A stretch of 32,329 bases of DNA from Flavobacteriales bacterium (GTDB lineage: Bacteria > Bacteroidota > Bacteroidia > CAIKAF01): the NCBI GenBank assembly GCA_026936045.1, contig JAIXKU010000169.1:1-32329 (forward strand), in the 5' to 3' direction. This document shows, piece after piece, positions 15,382 through 24,148 of the stretch (the first letter of the stretch is position 1; every line of letters starts with the position of its first letter). Both the position numbers and the translations under genes were made by a program. The notes beneath the pieces were generated by a model that saw only the letters and a program-made list of their open reading frames with translations, was not told where the DNA came from and made no database searches.

Positions 15382-17418
15382 ATGTGCGGAATAGCAGCTC
15401 TTTTCTCCCATCGAATCGAAAGCGCGGCGGCGATTGTGCACATGGCCGATACCGTGCGCCACCGTGGCCCCGACGACGAGGGTTTTTTGGCTGTCACGGC
15501 GCAAAAGAAATTATCCTACTTCGGCGGCAAGGACACGCCATCGCAGTGCATGACCCCGGCGCAGCGCAACAAGTTTTCGTATCTACCCGAATCAAAAATT
15601 TCAGCGCACTCGTTTGATAGCTTCAACAAAGCGGGCGATGCGGTTGTGGCGGCATTGGGGCACCGGCGGCTTTCCATTATCGACACCTCCCCTGCCGGGC
15701 ACCAACCGATGGTGTTTCAAAACCGTCTTGCGGTTGTTTTTAACGGCGAAATCTATAACCACATCGAGATTCGCCAGGAGCTTGAAGCACGGGGCCGCCG
15801 CTTCGTTTCGCAAAGCGACACCGAAGTGATTTTGCAGGCGTATGATGAATGGGGCGTTGCGTGCCTCGCAAAGTTCAACGGAATGTTTGCTTTCGTGCTC
15901 TACGATATAGCAAAGGATGATGTCTTTGCCGCACGCGACCGGTTTGGGGTGAAGCCGCTCTACTATTACCGCTCGGGTGAAACGATCGCTTTCGCCAGCG
16001 AAATTAAGCAGTTCACGGTATTGCCAGGCTTCACGGCGCAGCTCAACCGACGGCGAGGGTATGACTTCTTAGTCTATGGCATGCACGAGCATACCGAGGA
16101 AACTTTTTTTGAAGATGTGCATCTCATAGGCCCTGGGAGTTATTACTACGGCTCTCGCGCAGAACTTTTAAGGCCCGGGAAGCAACTGGCGATACAGAAA
16201 TGGTATATTTTTCCCGTCGATAAAAAATTTCGTGGTTCGTTTGCAGATGCCGCGCATGAATTCCATGCTTTACTTAAAGACTCCATCCGCCTGCGCTTGC
16301 GCGCCGATGTGCCTGTCGGTTCATGCCTCTCAGGGGGCCTCGATTCGTCGTCGATCGTCTGCGTGATGAACGAGCTCTTGCGCGAGCAAGGCGCCCACTC
16401 GCTACAAAAAACTTTTTCAGCCTGTGCGAAAGAGAAAGCGTTCGACGAGCGCGAGTTTATCGACGCAGTCGTCAAGCACACGGGCGTCCAAGGGCATTAC
16501 GTCTATCCTCAACTCACGGATTTATTTAAGATAAGCGATCAACTATTGTGGCACCAAGATCAACCGTACGGTTCGACGAGTATCTTCGCACAGTGGAATG
16601 TTTTTCAGCTTGCGCATAAGCACAACGTCAAAGTGATGCTCGACGGCCAAGGCGCCGACGAACAATTGGGAGGGTATGCGGCGTTCTTTATGCCGTGGCT
16701 CTCAAGTCTTGTACGTAGTTTTCGCTGGTTGAAACTCGTCAAAGAGGCACACGCATTAAACCGCATCCATGGCGTCAACATCGGCCGCCTCTCGTGGTTT
16801 GCAGCGAATACGCTGCTCCCGATGCCGGTGCGCCGTTATCTCAAGAAGAAATTACGCGGTGTCACGATGGCTCCCGATTGGCTCAACATGCAGCGCATGG
16901 GATTTGAGCCTTATGACTTGCACCGCGAACTTGGTGTGACAACAAGCTATTCTATCCGCGAGCTTAGCCATACAATGCTCACGGGTTCTAACCTACAAAT
17001 GCTACTCCACTACGAAGACCGCGATTCGATGGCGCATTCTGTCGAGTCGCGTGTGCCCTTTCTCGATTACCGCCTCGTCGAGCACGTCTATTCGCTACCC
17101 GATAGTTACAAGATCCACAACGGGCAAACAAAATACGTGCTGCGCGAAGGTTTGAAGGATGTCTTGCCGCGCGAAATCTATAACCGCAATTCAAAACTTG
17201 GCTTCGCCACCCCCGAAGAAGTGTGGGTGCGGAATGACGCTCCTGACGTATTTCGTAAACGTATGAAAAGGGCGGTCGAAGTTGCCGACGGGTTGATTGG
17301 CCCACAAATTATGCAAGTTCTCGACAACCAAATTTCGGGTAAAGCCCGCTTCGATTTTTTGCCGTGGCGCGTTATCTCTTTTGCCGACTGGATTCGAGTT
17401 TTTGGGGTGAAGATTTAG
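15382..17418 (+). CDS. asnB: Glutamine-hydrolysing asparagine synthetase-like amidotransferase
   Basis: The 678-residue protein has an N-terminal class II glutaminase domain beginning MCGIAALFSH, with Cys2 as the nucleophile exposed after Met removal, plus RHRGPDDEGF, LGHRRLSIIDTSPAGHQPM and NGEIYNHIEIR. The synthetase domain has the PP-loop SGGLDSS (317-323) and DGQGADEQLGGYAAFF. About 40 residues (around 45-85) extend the glutaminase domain compared with the E. coli AsnB of 554 residues, and the C-terminus is longer. Such AsnB-like proteins recur in O-antigen clusters (WbpS type), where they probably amidate a uronic acid rather than aspartate. GC content rises in this gene relative to its neighbours. 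A housekeeping role cannot be excluded. Confidence 0.87.
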   Translation: MCGIAALFSHRIESAAAIVHMADTVRHRGPDDEGFLAVTAQKKLSYFGGKDTPSQCMTPAQRNKFSYLPESKISAHSFDSFNKAGDAVVAALGHRRLSIIDTSPAGHQPMVFQNRLAVVFNGEIYNHIEIRQELEARGRRFVSQSDTEVILQAYDEWGVACLAKFNGMFAFVLYDIAKDDVFAARDRFGVKPLYYYRSGETIAFASEIKQFTVLPGFTAQLNRRRGYDFLVYGMHEHTEETFFEDVHLIGPGSYYYGSRAELLRPGKQLAIQKWYIFPVDKKFRGSFADAAHEFHALLKDSIRLRLRADVPVGSCLSGGLDSSSIVCVMNELLREQGAHSLQKTFSACAKEKAFDEREFIDAVVKHTGVQGHYVYPQLTDLFKISDQLLWHQDQPYGSTSIFAQWNVFQLAHKHNVKVMLDGQGADEQLGGYAAFFMPWLSSLVRSFRWLKLVKEAHALNRIHGVNIGRLSWFAANTLLPMPVRRYLKKKLRGVTMAPDWLNMQRMGFEPYDLHRELGVTTSYSIRELSHTMLTGSNLQMLLHYEDRDSMAHSVESRVPFLDYRLVEHVYSLPDSYKIHNGQTKYVLREGLKDVLPREIYNRNSKLGFATPEEVWVRNDAPDVFRKRMKRAVEVADGLIGPQIMQVLDNQISGKARFDFLPWRVISFADWIRVFGVKI

Positions 17419-17501
17419 GAACAGGAAGTTTGCCACAGAAACAAGCGGGAACTTACGACAACGGACGTTTATTTATTTGACGTATTAGTATAAAGATATA
17501 A

Positions 17502-17507
17502 AAGGAG
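17502..17507 (+). promoter_or_regulatory. Ribosome-binding site unusually close to the DinJ start
   Basis: AAGGAG ends only two bases before the ATG at 17510. A TTGACG at 17477-17482 and a TATAAA at 17497-17502 resemble promoter boxes but are only 14 bases apart, so a promoter here is a weak guess. Confidence 0.4.
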
Positions 17508-17509
17508 TC

Positions 17510-17764
17510 ATGAGAAGTACAGATATTAAAATTCGTACAGATGCAGCATTAGAAGCAAAGGCACAGAAAACTCTATCTGAACTCGGCTTAGATATGACAA
17601 CGGCAATTAATATTTTTTTAACTCAAGTAGTCCAACAACAAGCAATTCCATTTAGAATGAATAACACCCATCAAAAAGGTATTCAGTTTGGAGGTTGGCA
17701 AAATAAAATAAAAATTCATCCAGGGTTTGATGAACCTCTAGACGAGTTTAAAGAATATGTATAA
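17510..17764 (+). CDS. RelB/DinJ-family antitoxin
   Basis: The 84-residue protein has the ribbon-helix-helix N-terminus of the DinJ family: STDIKIRTDAALEAKAQKTL, then LGLDMTTAINIFLTQVVQQQ, then AIPFRMNN. The C-terminal tail GFDEPLDEFKEYV is the usual toxin-binding end. Such antitoxins bind their own promoter and neutralise a RelE/YafQ-type RNase. No RelE-type toxin follows. Instead the next bases encode only the tail of a PIN-domain toxin, so the antitoxin appears orphaned. A short frame MYNKSLTKTC starting at 17757 and overlapping the stop may be the first codons of the lost cognate toxin. The gene separates the asnB-like block from the Wzx/Wzy block. Confidence 0.82.
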   Translation: MRSTDIKIRTDAALEAKAQKTLSELGLDMTTAINIFLTQVVQQQAIPFRMNNTHQKGIQFGGWQNKIKIHPGFDEPLDEFKEYV

Positions 17765-17766
17765 TA

Positions 17767-17925
17767 AGTCTCTCACGAAAACATGTTGATATTGTATCGC
17801 AATTACCTTTTATTCACAAAGACCCGTTTGACAGATTATTGATTGCGACTGCACAAGAAGAAAAATTAACTTTGATAAGTGCAGATAAACATATTCAACA
17901 ATATGATGTTGACTGGCTCTGGTAG
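17767..17925 (+). pseudogene. C-terminal remnant of a PIN-domain (VapC-like) toxin
   Basis: Frame 1 reads HVDIVSQLPFIHKDPFDRLL, then IATAQEEKLTLISADKHIQQ, then YDVDWLW and a TAG. This is the end of a PIN-domain RNase, with the HKDPFDRLL motif holding a conserved metal-binding Asp and the LISAD motif the last acidic residue. About the first two thirds of a normal 130-residue PIN protein, including the first active-site Asp, is absent. No start codon precedes the homologous part in frame. It abuts a DinJ antitoxin, which is not the usual partner of a PIN toxin, so two different modules probably recombined here. Confidence 0.78.
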
Positions 17926-17963
17926 CTTCGGCTATTTTTGTTTTCGAATTCAGTGGCCAAGCT

Positions 17964-17997
17964 CCCTTTTCGTGTCTTTGGTGGATTTCGTGGCAAC
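17964..17997 (+). repeat. Dispersed intergenic repeat of CGTGTCTTTGGTGGATTTCGTGGC type
   Basis: This short noncoding element is made of CGTGT/CGTGG words spaced by T-rich runs, and lies between the toxin remnant and the next glycosyltransferase gene. Related elements lie at 26404 and 27762 in this window, and a weak inverted copy (GCCACAGAAAC) at 17432. No coding or promoter role is visible. Confidence 0.55.
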
Positions 17998-18025
17998 GAT
18001 TAGAAATCTTTGAGTGAGCAAATAT

Positions 18026-19114
18026 ATGAATATCATCTTTCATCATCCGCTCCCTTTAGACCCAAACGCTAAATCCGCCAGCGGTATACGGCCACAACGG
18101 ATGCTTAAGGCGTTTCAAGACTTGGGATGCAAGGTAGATTTAGTTACCGGTTATGCCAAAGAACGTAAAGCTGCGATAAGGCTTATTAAAAAAAATATTA
18201 AGCGAGGTATAAAATACGATTTTGTTTACGCTGAAAGTTCTACTACCCCCACAACAATGACAGAGACTCACCATCTACCTCTTTATCCATTTTTAGATTT
18301 TAATTTCTTTAGATTGTGCAATACATATAATATTCCGATAGGGCTATTTTATCGCGACATTTATTGGCTCTTCAAAGAGTATGGAAAAGGTTTAAATCCT
18401 ATCAAGGTATGGGCTGCTAAACTGGCTTATCGTTTTGATTTGTGGGTCTATAAGAGAACACTGACAAAGCTTTACTTACCCTCGATGGAGATGGGTGAAT
18501 ACATCCCTTATGTCAATTCTAATCAATTTGAAGCCCTCCCCCCTGGACATTCGGCTAATATCCCCCAACAAACACCACAAAAGACGGGAAAAAACTTAAA
18601 GCTATTTTATGTAGGAGGTATGTCTAGCCATTACCAAATGCACAAATTATTTAATGTACTGAAGGGTTTTCCAAACATTGAATTCACGCTTTGTACACGT
18701 AAGAGCGAATGGGAAGCGGTAATGCTAGAATACCCCTCCCCTACATCAAACGTAAAAATTATCCATGAGTCAGGAGACATAATACAGCATTATTTACGAG
18801 AGTGCGATATTACCGTATTATTTGTGAAGCCACAAGAGTATTGGCAGTTTGCTTCGCCCGTTAAGCTTTATGAATATATAGGCGCTCAAAAACCCATCTT
18901 AAGTAGTGCTGGTACGCTGGCAGGGCGTTTTGTAAAAGAGAATGCAGTAGGTTGGACAATCTCTTACGATGAAATAGAGCTACAAAAACATCTACAATGG
19001 TTACTAAAGAACCCAGAGGCAATAGAAGCAGCAACGCAACAGGTAAAATTAGTGACGTCTCACCATTCATGGCAGGTGCGCGCTAAGCAAGTTATACAAG
19101 GACTAACCCCATGA
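18026..19114 (+). CDS. Putative GT-B glycosyltransferase
   Basis: The 362-residue protein from the ATG at 18026 opens with MNIIFHHPLPLDPNAKSASG and RPQRMLKAFQDLGCKVDLVT, a GT4-like N-domain. The middle part has IGLFYRDIYWLFKEY. The C-domain includes LKLFYVGGMSSHYQMHKLF and FASPVKLYEYIGAQKPILSS, the last resembling the donor-binding EP-type region of GT-B transferases. An in-frame GTG at 18014 would add four residues; the ribosome-binding site is poor for both. It is shorter in conserved motifs than its neighbours, so the family assignment is less firm. It overlaps the next GT4 gene by ATGA. Confidence 0.7.
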   Translation: MNIIFHHPLPLDPNAKSASGIRPQRMLKAFQDLGCKVDLVTGYAKERKAAIRLIKKNIKRGIKYDFVYAESSTTPTTMTETHHLPLYPFLDFNFFRLCNTYNIPIGLFYRDIYWLFKEYGKGLNPIKVWAAKLAYRFDLWVYKRTLTKLYLPSMEMGEYIPYVNSNQFEALPPGHSANIPQQTPQKTGKNLKLFYVGGMSSHYQMHKLFNVLKGFPNIEFTLCTRKSEWEAVMLEYPSPTSNVKIIHESGDIIQHYLRECDITVLFVKPQEYWQFASPVKLYEYIGAQKPILSSAGTLAGRFVKENAVGWTISYDEIELQKHLQWLLKNPEAIEAATQQVKLVTSHHSWQVRAKQVIQGLTP

Positions 19115-20211
19115 AAATCGCCCTTATTTCTTCTGCGTCCTCGATCCATACTGTCCGTTGGGCCAATGGCTTAAGCGACGCCGGCCATCAGGTGCACGTC
19201 ATTTCCCAACACGGAGCGTGCGACTCTTTTGTTCCAACTGTACAGGTGCATCGTTTTCCTTTTCGAGGCATGCTGGGGTATTTCTTGATGGTACCAGCGG
19301 TGCGCAAGCTACTCAAAGAAGTAAAGCCCGACGTCGTGAGCGCCCATTATGCCAGTGGTTATGGTACTACCGCGCGGTTGGTGGGCGTCCATCCACTTGT
19401 ACTTTCTGTATGGGGTAGCGACGTGTATGACTTTCCTTATAAATCGCCTCTCCATCGATGGCTGGTGCGCAAGAACCTGATGGCTGCCGACAGCGTGGCC
19501 TCGACAAGCCATTGCATGGCAGAACAAACACGCCAAATCGCGCCGAAGTTGGGCGAGATTTTCATTACCCCCTTTGGCGTAGACATGCAAGCGTATAGCG
19601 ATGCCCCACCGCTAAAAACCCATAACGATAAGTTAGTCATCGGCACCGTCAAAACAATGGCGGCTAAATATGGGATTGATACATTAGTGAAAGCCTTTGC
19701 TTTACTTTACAAAAAACTCGCGGCAACTCAACCAGGTATAGCGCATAAGTTGGAACTCCGTCTAGTGGGTGGCGGGCCACAAATGAACGAACTGCAACAA
19801 CTTGCGAAGGAATTAGGTGTAGCCGATAGAACAGAATTTGTTGGCCAAGTACCACACCACAAAGTTCCTGGTGAACTGGCTCAACTCGATATCTATGTAG
19901 CATTGAGTCGCCAAGAAAGCGAAAGCTTTGGCGTCGCTATCATCGAAGCAGGCGCCGCACGTCGCCCTGTAGTCGTTTCTGACACGGGCGGGTTACAAGA
20001 AGTAATATTAAACGGTAAAACAGGTATTGTGGTACCTCGCGAAAACCCGCAAGCTGCGGCTGATGCTATAGAAAAACTTGTGCTTAACGCTGAGTTACGT
20101 GTACAAATGGGTGAGGCGGGGCGTAAGCATGTCGAAATGCATTATAGCTGGGATGTGTGTATCAAAACGATGGAGCACGTTTTAGAGAAATCTATAAAGA
20201 TAGCCCCCTGA
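19111..20211 (+). CDS. Glycosyltransferase family 4
   Basis: This 366-residue GT-B transferase has N-domain motifs MKIALISSASSIHTVRWANG, VVSAHYASGYGTTARL and LSVWGSDVYDFPYKS. C-domain motifs are IGTVKTMAAKYGIDTLVKAF, LVGGGPQMNELQQL, EFVGQVPHHKVPGELAQLD and VALSRQESESFGVAIIEAGA, with the E-x7-E donor-binding pair. It is cytoplasmic and peripheral. An ATGA overlap links it to the upstream transferase, and 31 bases separate it from wzx. It is probably one of the transferases that build the lipid-linked repeat unit flipped by the next gene product. Donor unknown. Confidence 0.85.
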   Translation: MKIALISSASSIHTVRWANGLSDAGHQVHVISQHGACDSFVPTVQVHRFPFRGMLGYFLMVPAVRKLLKEVKPDVVSAHYASGYGTTARLVGVHPLVLSVWGSDVYDFPYKSPLHRWLVRKNLMAADSVASTSHCMAEQTRQIAPKLGEIFITPFGVDMQAYSDAPPLKTHNDKLVIGTVKTMAAKYGIDTLVKAFALLYKKLAATQPGIAHKLELRLVGGGPQMNELQQLAKELGVADRTEFVGQVPHHKVPGELAQLDIYVALSRQESESFGVAIIEAGAARRPVVVSDTGGLQEVILNGKTGIVVPRENPQAAADAIEKLVLNAELRVQMGEAGRKHVEMHYSWDVCIKTMEHVLEKSIKIAP

Positions 20212-20242
20212 AAGAAGGGCGCTATCCATTCTCGCTTTATTT

Positions 20243-21478
20243 ATGAATTCGTTCTGGAAAAACGTCACTTCGGTTTTCGCCGGGGTATTTATTGCACAGC
20301 TCATTCCGATCATAGGTTCGTTATTCATCGCACGAATTTTTATTCCAGAAGTTTTTGGCGACTTCTCTGTTTGGCTCGCAAACACAACTATACTTGCAAC
20401 CTTGCTCACCTTACGGTTTGAAACTGCGCTCGCCATCGTCGAAGACGGTGAAAAGCGCGTCAAAGCCGTCTTTTATACTTTTGGCATCAGCCTTCTTATC
20501 TCTCTAATTCTTGGTATTTCTCTCCTCCTCTTACTCCTTATCAATAAGTTTGTCCCCTTACCTTTTTCAATAAATACAACTTCTTTTCTATTGAGTATTA
20601 TGGGCGCTCTGGCACTCGCAGGAAATCAAATTTGGCAATCTTGGGCGGCGGCGGAAGGATTTTACAAAAAATTGACGGCCATGCGGTTAGTCCAAGCGGT
20701 ATTCTTAGTGGTCTTACAAATTCTTTTGGGACTGCAAGCGCCCAATACAATGAGCCTCATGGCTGGTTTTACAATTTCCGGATTGTTATCTTTCCTCATG
20801 ATATTACTACTCATGCCGAATATTTTTAAGATGCACTTTATCCAAAAGGATGGTTTCAGAGTTTTTTTCAGTCGCTATAGAAAATTCCCCCAGTACGCTT
20901 TGCCTGCGGATTCCATCAACGTCGTTGTCGCGCAACTACCCGTAGTCATCATTGCATACCGATTTGGAAACGAGATTGCGGGTTTTTTAGCGTTGACGAT
21001 GCGTGTCATGGGTGCCCCTATTGGTTTGATCGGCAAAGCGGTTCTTGACGTCTTCAAAAGATATGCAGTACAAGACTTTAACACCAAGGGGAATTGCAAA
21101 AAATTATATCTCCATACTTTATTTATTTTAACGATAGCCTCCATTATTTTTATTATTGGAACAATTTTTTTGAGTGAAACTATTTTTACTGTTGCATTTG
21201 GTAAAAACTGGCTTTTATCGGGCATTATGGCTATTTGGCTATTGCCGCTCTTCGCATTACGATTTATTGCAAGCCCTCTCAGTTACATGGCATACATTGT
21301 AGAAAAACAGCACGTTGACTTAGTTTGGCAGATTGCTCTATTAGTTTTAACCCTCTTCTGTTTACTTTTTTTTATGGAATACAAATCTACTCTACTTGTT
21401 TATAGCATGGGGTATGCAGTTATGTACGGTATTTACTTACTGCTCTCGTATAATTTTAGCAAAGGAGTATCTTCATAA
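20243..21478 (+). CDS. wzx: Oligosaccharide-unit flippase (Wzx-like)
   Basis: This is a 411-residue polytopic membrane protein with about 11-12 hydrophobic segments. It starts MNSFWKNVTSVFAGVFIAQL and IPIIGSLFIARIFIPEVFGD, the typical first two helices of the MOP/polysaccharide-synthase (PF01943/PF13440) flippases. GDFSVWLANTTILATLLTLR and ETALAIVEDGEKR form the following loop and cationic segments. Wzx moves undecaprenyl-PP-linked repeat units across the inner membrane. A Wzy-like polymerase gene follows after eight bases, supporting the call. A MATE or other flippase is less likely given this context. Confidence 0.87.
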   Translation: MNSFWKNVTSVFAGVFIAQLIPIIGSLFIARIFIPEVFGDFSVWLANTTILATLLTLRFETALAIVEDGEKRVKAVFYTFGISLLISLILGISLLLLLLINKFVPLPFSINTTSFLLSIMGALALAGNQIWQSWAAAEGFYKKLTAMRLVQAVFLVVLQILLGLQAPNTMSLMAGFTISGLLSFLMILLLMPNIFKMHFIQKDGFRVFFSRYRKFPQYALPADSINVVVAQLPVVIIAYRFGNEIAGFLALTMRVMGAPIGLIGKAVLDVFKRYAVQDFNTKGNCKKLYLHTLFILTIASIIFIIGTIFLSETIFTVAFGKNWLLSGIMAIWLLPLFALRFIASPLSYMAYIVEKQHVDLVWQIALLVLTLFCLLFFMEYKSTLLVYSMGYAVMYGIYLLLSYNFSKGVSS

Positions 21479-21486
21479 AAAGAATT

Positions 21487-22773
21487 ATGAAAATAGCCTT
21501 TCTCGTTATTCCGGCCATTTATTTGGCGGGTTTGGCGTTATCGTATTATTGGTATTACGCCAAGTATATAATAGAACCAGACTATCATTATAACTTTAAG
21601 ATGCTTACCTTCGATTACTATACTCTCACCAGTTTCCTTTTAGCGGTAGTGTATTCTTCTATTCTCTTTAAAAGACGTTTTCAAAAACCTTCTGATTTTT
21701 TTCTTTTTTTCTACTCCACTATCGTTGTACTCCCCTACTCTGTCTTACACACACAAACAGGCCATATATTTTTAGGCAATTTACTCGTTCTCTATCTACC
21801 TCTACTATCCGTTTATTTATTCAGCGGAATAAATTTTAGACTCCCCGCTTGGCGGTGGATAGAGGTTGGTCGGCGCATCGACGAAAAGAAATTGATCTAT
21901 GCCATTGCGGCCATTACCGTAGTGACCATATACTTTTTGCTAAAAAAAGCACCTGCAAGCGCGTCCTTTTCGCTTTCCGACATCTATACGCGCCGCCTCG
22001 ACGCGAGAGAAATTTATGGCTCAAGAACTCTCTTGGCTTACTTATCGGCAATCGTTATGAATGGCGCACTTCCTCTCTTTGCTTTTTGGGGATATAGAAA
22101 GCGCAATCTTATTATCGCGCTACTCCCGGTACCTCTTTTCAGTCTATTTTTCTATATTTATGGCGTCAAATCCCCTATCGTCTACATTGTTGCCGCGTAT
22201 CTACTATCGTATTTTATAGAGAAATTTTCAATCGACAGTCTCTTAAGAGCCATTTTCCTGGGACTGACCGTCTTAGTCGCCGCTGTACTTCTCGAGATCT
22301 GGATTAACGACTACTCCTATTTACAACAATATATTTTACGGCGTGCTTATTATGTGACAACAAATATTATCGAGATTTATTTCGATTTTTTCCATCGTTA
22401 TTTAGACTCTCCTTTGACGGGTTTTCGATATATCCCAGAGGGGATAAGTATATATGTCGGAGCGATTTTTTTCAAAACTTCTGGTGTAAATGCAAACACG
22501 AATACATTCTTATATTTCTTAGCCCAATTCGGTCTTATCGGCTATCTTGCCGTGACAGCCTTTATAGGAATACTCTTTTCTATCTTTGATAAACTTGCGA
22601 CAACATATACCACGTTTGTTTTTTTTTCTTTTATGTACGCCATCCTCATTCTCGAACAATCGGCGACAACAGCTCTCCTTTCTTCGGGAATCGGAGTTTT
22701 AGCGATTCTATTTTACTTCACAAAACCCGACGTTATTATCGAGCCCGATAAAACCAGCACTGCCCATGATTAA
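21487..22773 (+). CDS. wzy: O-antigen/oligosaccharide polymerase (Wzy-like)
   Basis: This 428-residue membrane protein has about ten or more hydrophobic helices and a polar periplasmic-type loop (SFSLSDIYTRRLDAREIYGS, about 160-179), followed by ALPLFAFWGYRKRNLIIALL and YGVKSPIVYIVAAYLLSYFI. The pattern is that of Wzy polymerases, which are poorly conserved in sequence and recognised by topology and position. It would join repeat units in the periplasm after Wzx transport. The stop overlaps the start of the HisH-like gene by eight bases. A run of nine T lies at 22619-22627. O-antigen ligase WaaL is a possible alternative but less fitting next to wzx. Confidence 0.75.
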   Translation: MKIAFLVIPAIYLAGLALSYYWYYAKYIIEPDYHYNFKMLTFDYYTLTSFLLAVVYSSILFKRRFQKPSDFFLFFYSTIVVLPYSVLHTQTGHIFLGNLLVLYLPLLSVYLFSGINFRLPAWRWIEVGRRIDEKKLIYAIAAITVVTIYFLLKKAPASASFSLSDIYTRRLDAREIYGSRTLLAYLSAIVMNGALPLFAFWGYRKRNLIIALLPVPLFSLFFYIYGVKSPIVYIVAAYLLSYFIEKFSIDSLLRAIFLGLTVLVAAVLLEIWINDYSYLQQYILRRAYYVTTNIIEIYFDFFHRYLDSPLTGFRYIPEGISIYVGAIFFKTSGVNANTNTFLYFLAQFGLIGYLAVTAFIGILFSIFDKLATTYTTFVFFSFMYAILILEQSATTALLSSGIGVLAILFYFTKPDVIIEPDKTSTAHD

Positions 22774-23386
22774 AATTCTCAACTACGGTATGGGCAATTG
22801 TGGCTCCATCCACAATATGATTCGTTTTTTAGGTGATAAATCCGAGGTTGTCGAAAAGACCTCTGGCTTAAAAAATGCAAAAGCAATAATTTCACCCGGC
22901 GTTGGCTCGTTTGATCACGCTATGGAAAAACTTAAACCGTTCATAGCTCCCTTAGAAGAACTTGTTTTAGAAAAAAAAGTTCCTTTCTTGGGAATCTGCT
23001 TGGGAATGCAGATTCTCTTCGAGAGAAGCGCCGAAGGAACAGCGACAGGATTAGGTTGGATAGAAGGCGATGTCATTCGGTTTGATTTTCAGAATTTGAA
23101 TCTTGATTTACGAATCCCCCACATGGGATGGAACGAGGTGAAACCTACGAGGCCTTCTGCTTTATTTCCAGAGACACAGGAGAATCTTCATCGATTCTAT
23201 TTTGTACACAGCTACCATGCTCGGTGCAAAAATACAACCGATATTTTGGCGACGACGCATTACGGTTATGATTTCCCGTGCGCCGTTCAAAAAGAAAATA
23301 TTTTTGGCGTTCAATTCCATCCTGAAAAGAGCCATCGTTTTGGTAAAAGCCTTTTCCAAAATTTTTTAGAATATCTCTCATGCTAA
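22766..23386 (+). CDS. hisH: HisH-family glutamine amidotransferase of the sugar amidation set
   Basis: The 206-residue class I glutaminase frees ammonia from glutamine. The triad is visible: Cys78 in FLGICLGMQILFE, and His185/Glu187 in GVQFHPEKSH. MIKILNYGMGNCGSIHNMIR is the usual N-terminus. It is encoded with an HisF paralogue that has lost a catalytic Asp, and with a WbpG/PseA-type enzyme. The set is therefore more likely to deliver ammonia for turning an N-acetyl group on a sugar into an acetamidino group than to make imidazole glycerol phosphate; no other his genes are present. It overlaps wzy and the next gene. Confidence 0.88.
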   Translation: MIKILNYGMGNCGSIHNMIRFLGDKSEVVEKTSGLKNAKAIISPGVGSFDHAMEKLKPFIAPLEELVLEKKVPFLGICLGMQILFERSAEGTATGLGWIEGDVIRFDFQNLNLDLRIPHMGWNEVKPTRPSALFPETQENLHRFYFVHSYHARCKNTTDILATTHYGYDFPCAVQKENIFGVQFHPEKSHRFGKSLFQNFLEYLSC

Positions 23387-24147
23387 AAACACGCGTCATA
23401 CCTATTTTACTCCTACAAAACGGCGGATTAGTCAAAGGAGAAAAATTTAAGAACCATAAATATGTCGGCGATCCCATCAATGCCGTTCGTATCTTCAATG
23501 AAAAAGAAGTGGATGAATTAGCGTTCTTGGATATTTCGGCGACACTCGAAAAACGAGAACCGAATTACGAGCTTATCGCAGATATTGCGACCGAAGCGTT
23601 TATGCCTCTCGCGTATGGCGGAGGGATTTCTTCTTTAACGCAGATTGAAAAATTATTTCGATTGGGTGTTGAAAAAGTTATTATAAATTCTACATCAGCT
23701 AAAAATACAAATTTAGTTAAAGAGGCAAGTTTAATAGCCGGCGCACAGAGTATTGTCGTTGCTATAGACGTGAAGAAAACACTACTCGGACGCTATGAAG
23801 TCTTCACCCATAATGGGACGCAAAAAACGGCATTGAACCCCATCGAATATGCGCTAATAGTACAAGAAGCGGGCGCGGGAGAAATTATCCTGACCAATAT
23901 AGAACTTGAAGGTACGGCAAAAGGGTACGATTTAGAAATTATCGAAAAGGTGACCCAAGCCGTCTCTATTCCCGTTATCGCGCATGGCGGCGCTGCAAAT
24001 CTCGCTGATTTCAAACAAGCCGTCGATATAGGCGCCTCAGCCGTCGCCGCAGGGAGTATGTTCACGTTTCACGGTAAACACAAAGCCGTCTTAATCACCT
24101 ACCCTTCTTATACGGAATTAGAGAATTTATTTTTAGAACGAGAATAA
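23380..24147 (+). CDS. hisF: HisF paralogue for sugar amidation (not histidine synthesis)
   Basis: The 255-residue TIM barrel begins MLKTRVIPILLLQNGGLVKG. In true HisF the catalytic Asp11 lies in an IPCLDVKDGRVVKG-type motif; here that position is Leu11 (IPILLLQNG). A second region, LTNIELEGTAKGYD, also differs from the usual TSIDRDGTKSGYD. The ammonia-channel barrel scaffold (YVGDPINAVRIFNEKEVDEL, AFLDISATLEK, PLAYGGGISS, VVAIDVKK, PVIAHGGAANLADF) is kept. This is the known pattern of WbuZ/HisF2-like proteins that pass ammonia from HisH to a sugar amidotransferase. It overlaps hisH by seven bases and is one base from the wbpG-like gene. Confidence 0.88.
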   Translation: MLKTRVIPILLLQNGGLVKGEKFKNHKYVGDPINAVRIFNEKEVDELAFLDISATLEKREPNYELIADIATEAFMPLAYGGGISSLTQIEKLFRLGVEKVIINSTSAKNTNLVKEASLIAGAQSIVVAIDVKKTLLGRYEVFTHNGTQKTALNPIEYALIVQEAGAGEIILTNIELEGTAKGYDLEIIEKVTQAVSIPVIAHGGAANLADFKQAVDIGASAVAAGSMFTFHGKHKAVLITYPSYTELENLFLERE

Positions 24148-24148
24148 A

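Noticed and set aside
15193-15813. Antisense coding frames opposite the GT4 and asnB genes
   Set aside because: These minus-strand frames mirror the codon pattern of the clear + strand genes and show no recognisable protein motifs.
22619-22627. T9 run in wzy as a phase-variation tract
   Set aside because: It lies in an AT-rich hydrophobic stretch where Phe codons make T runs likely; no alternative frame of interest results.
22766-24147. hisH and hisF as part of histidine biosynthesis
   Set aside because: The HisF copy lacks Asp11, no other his genes are near, and a WbpG-type sugar amidotransferase follows directly.
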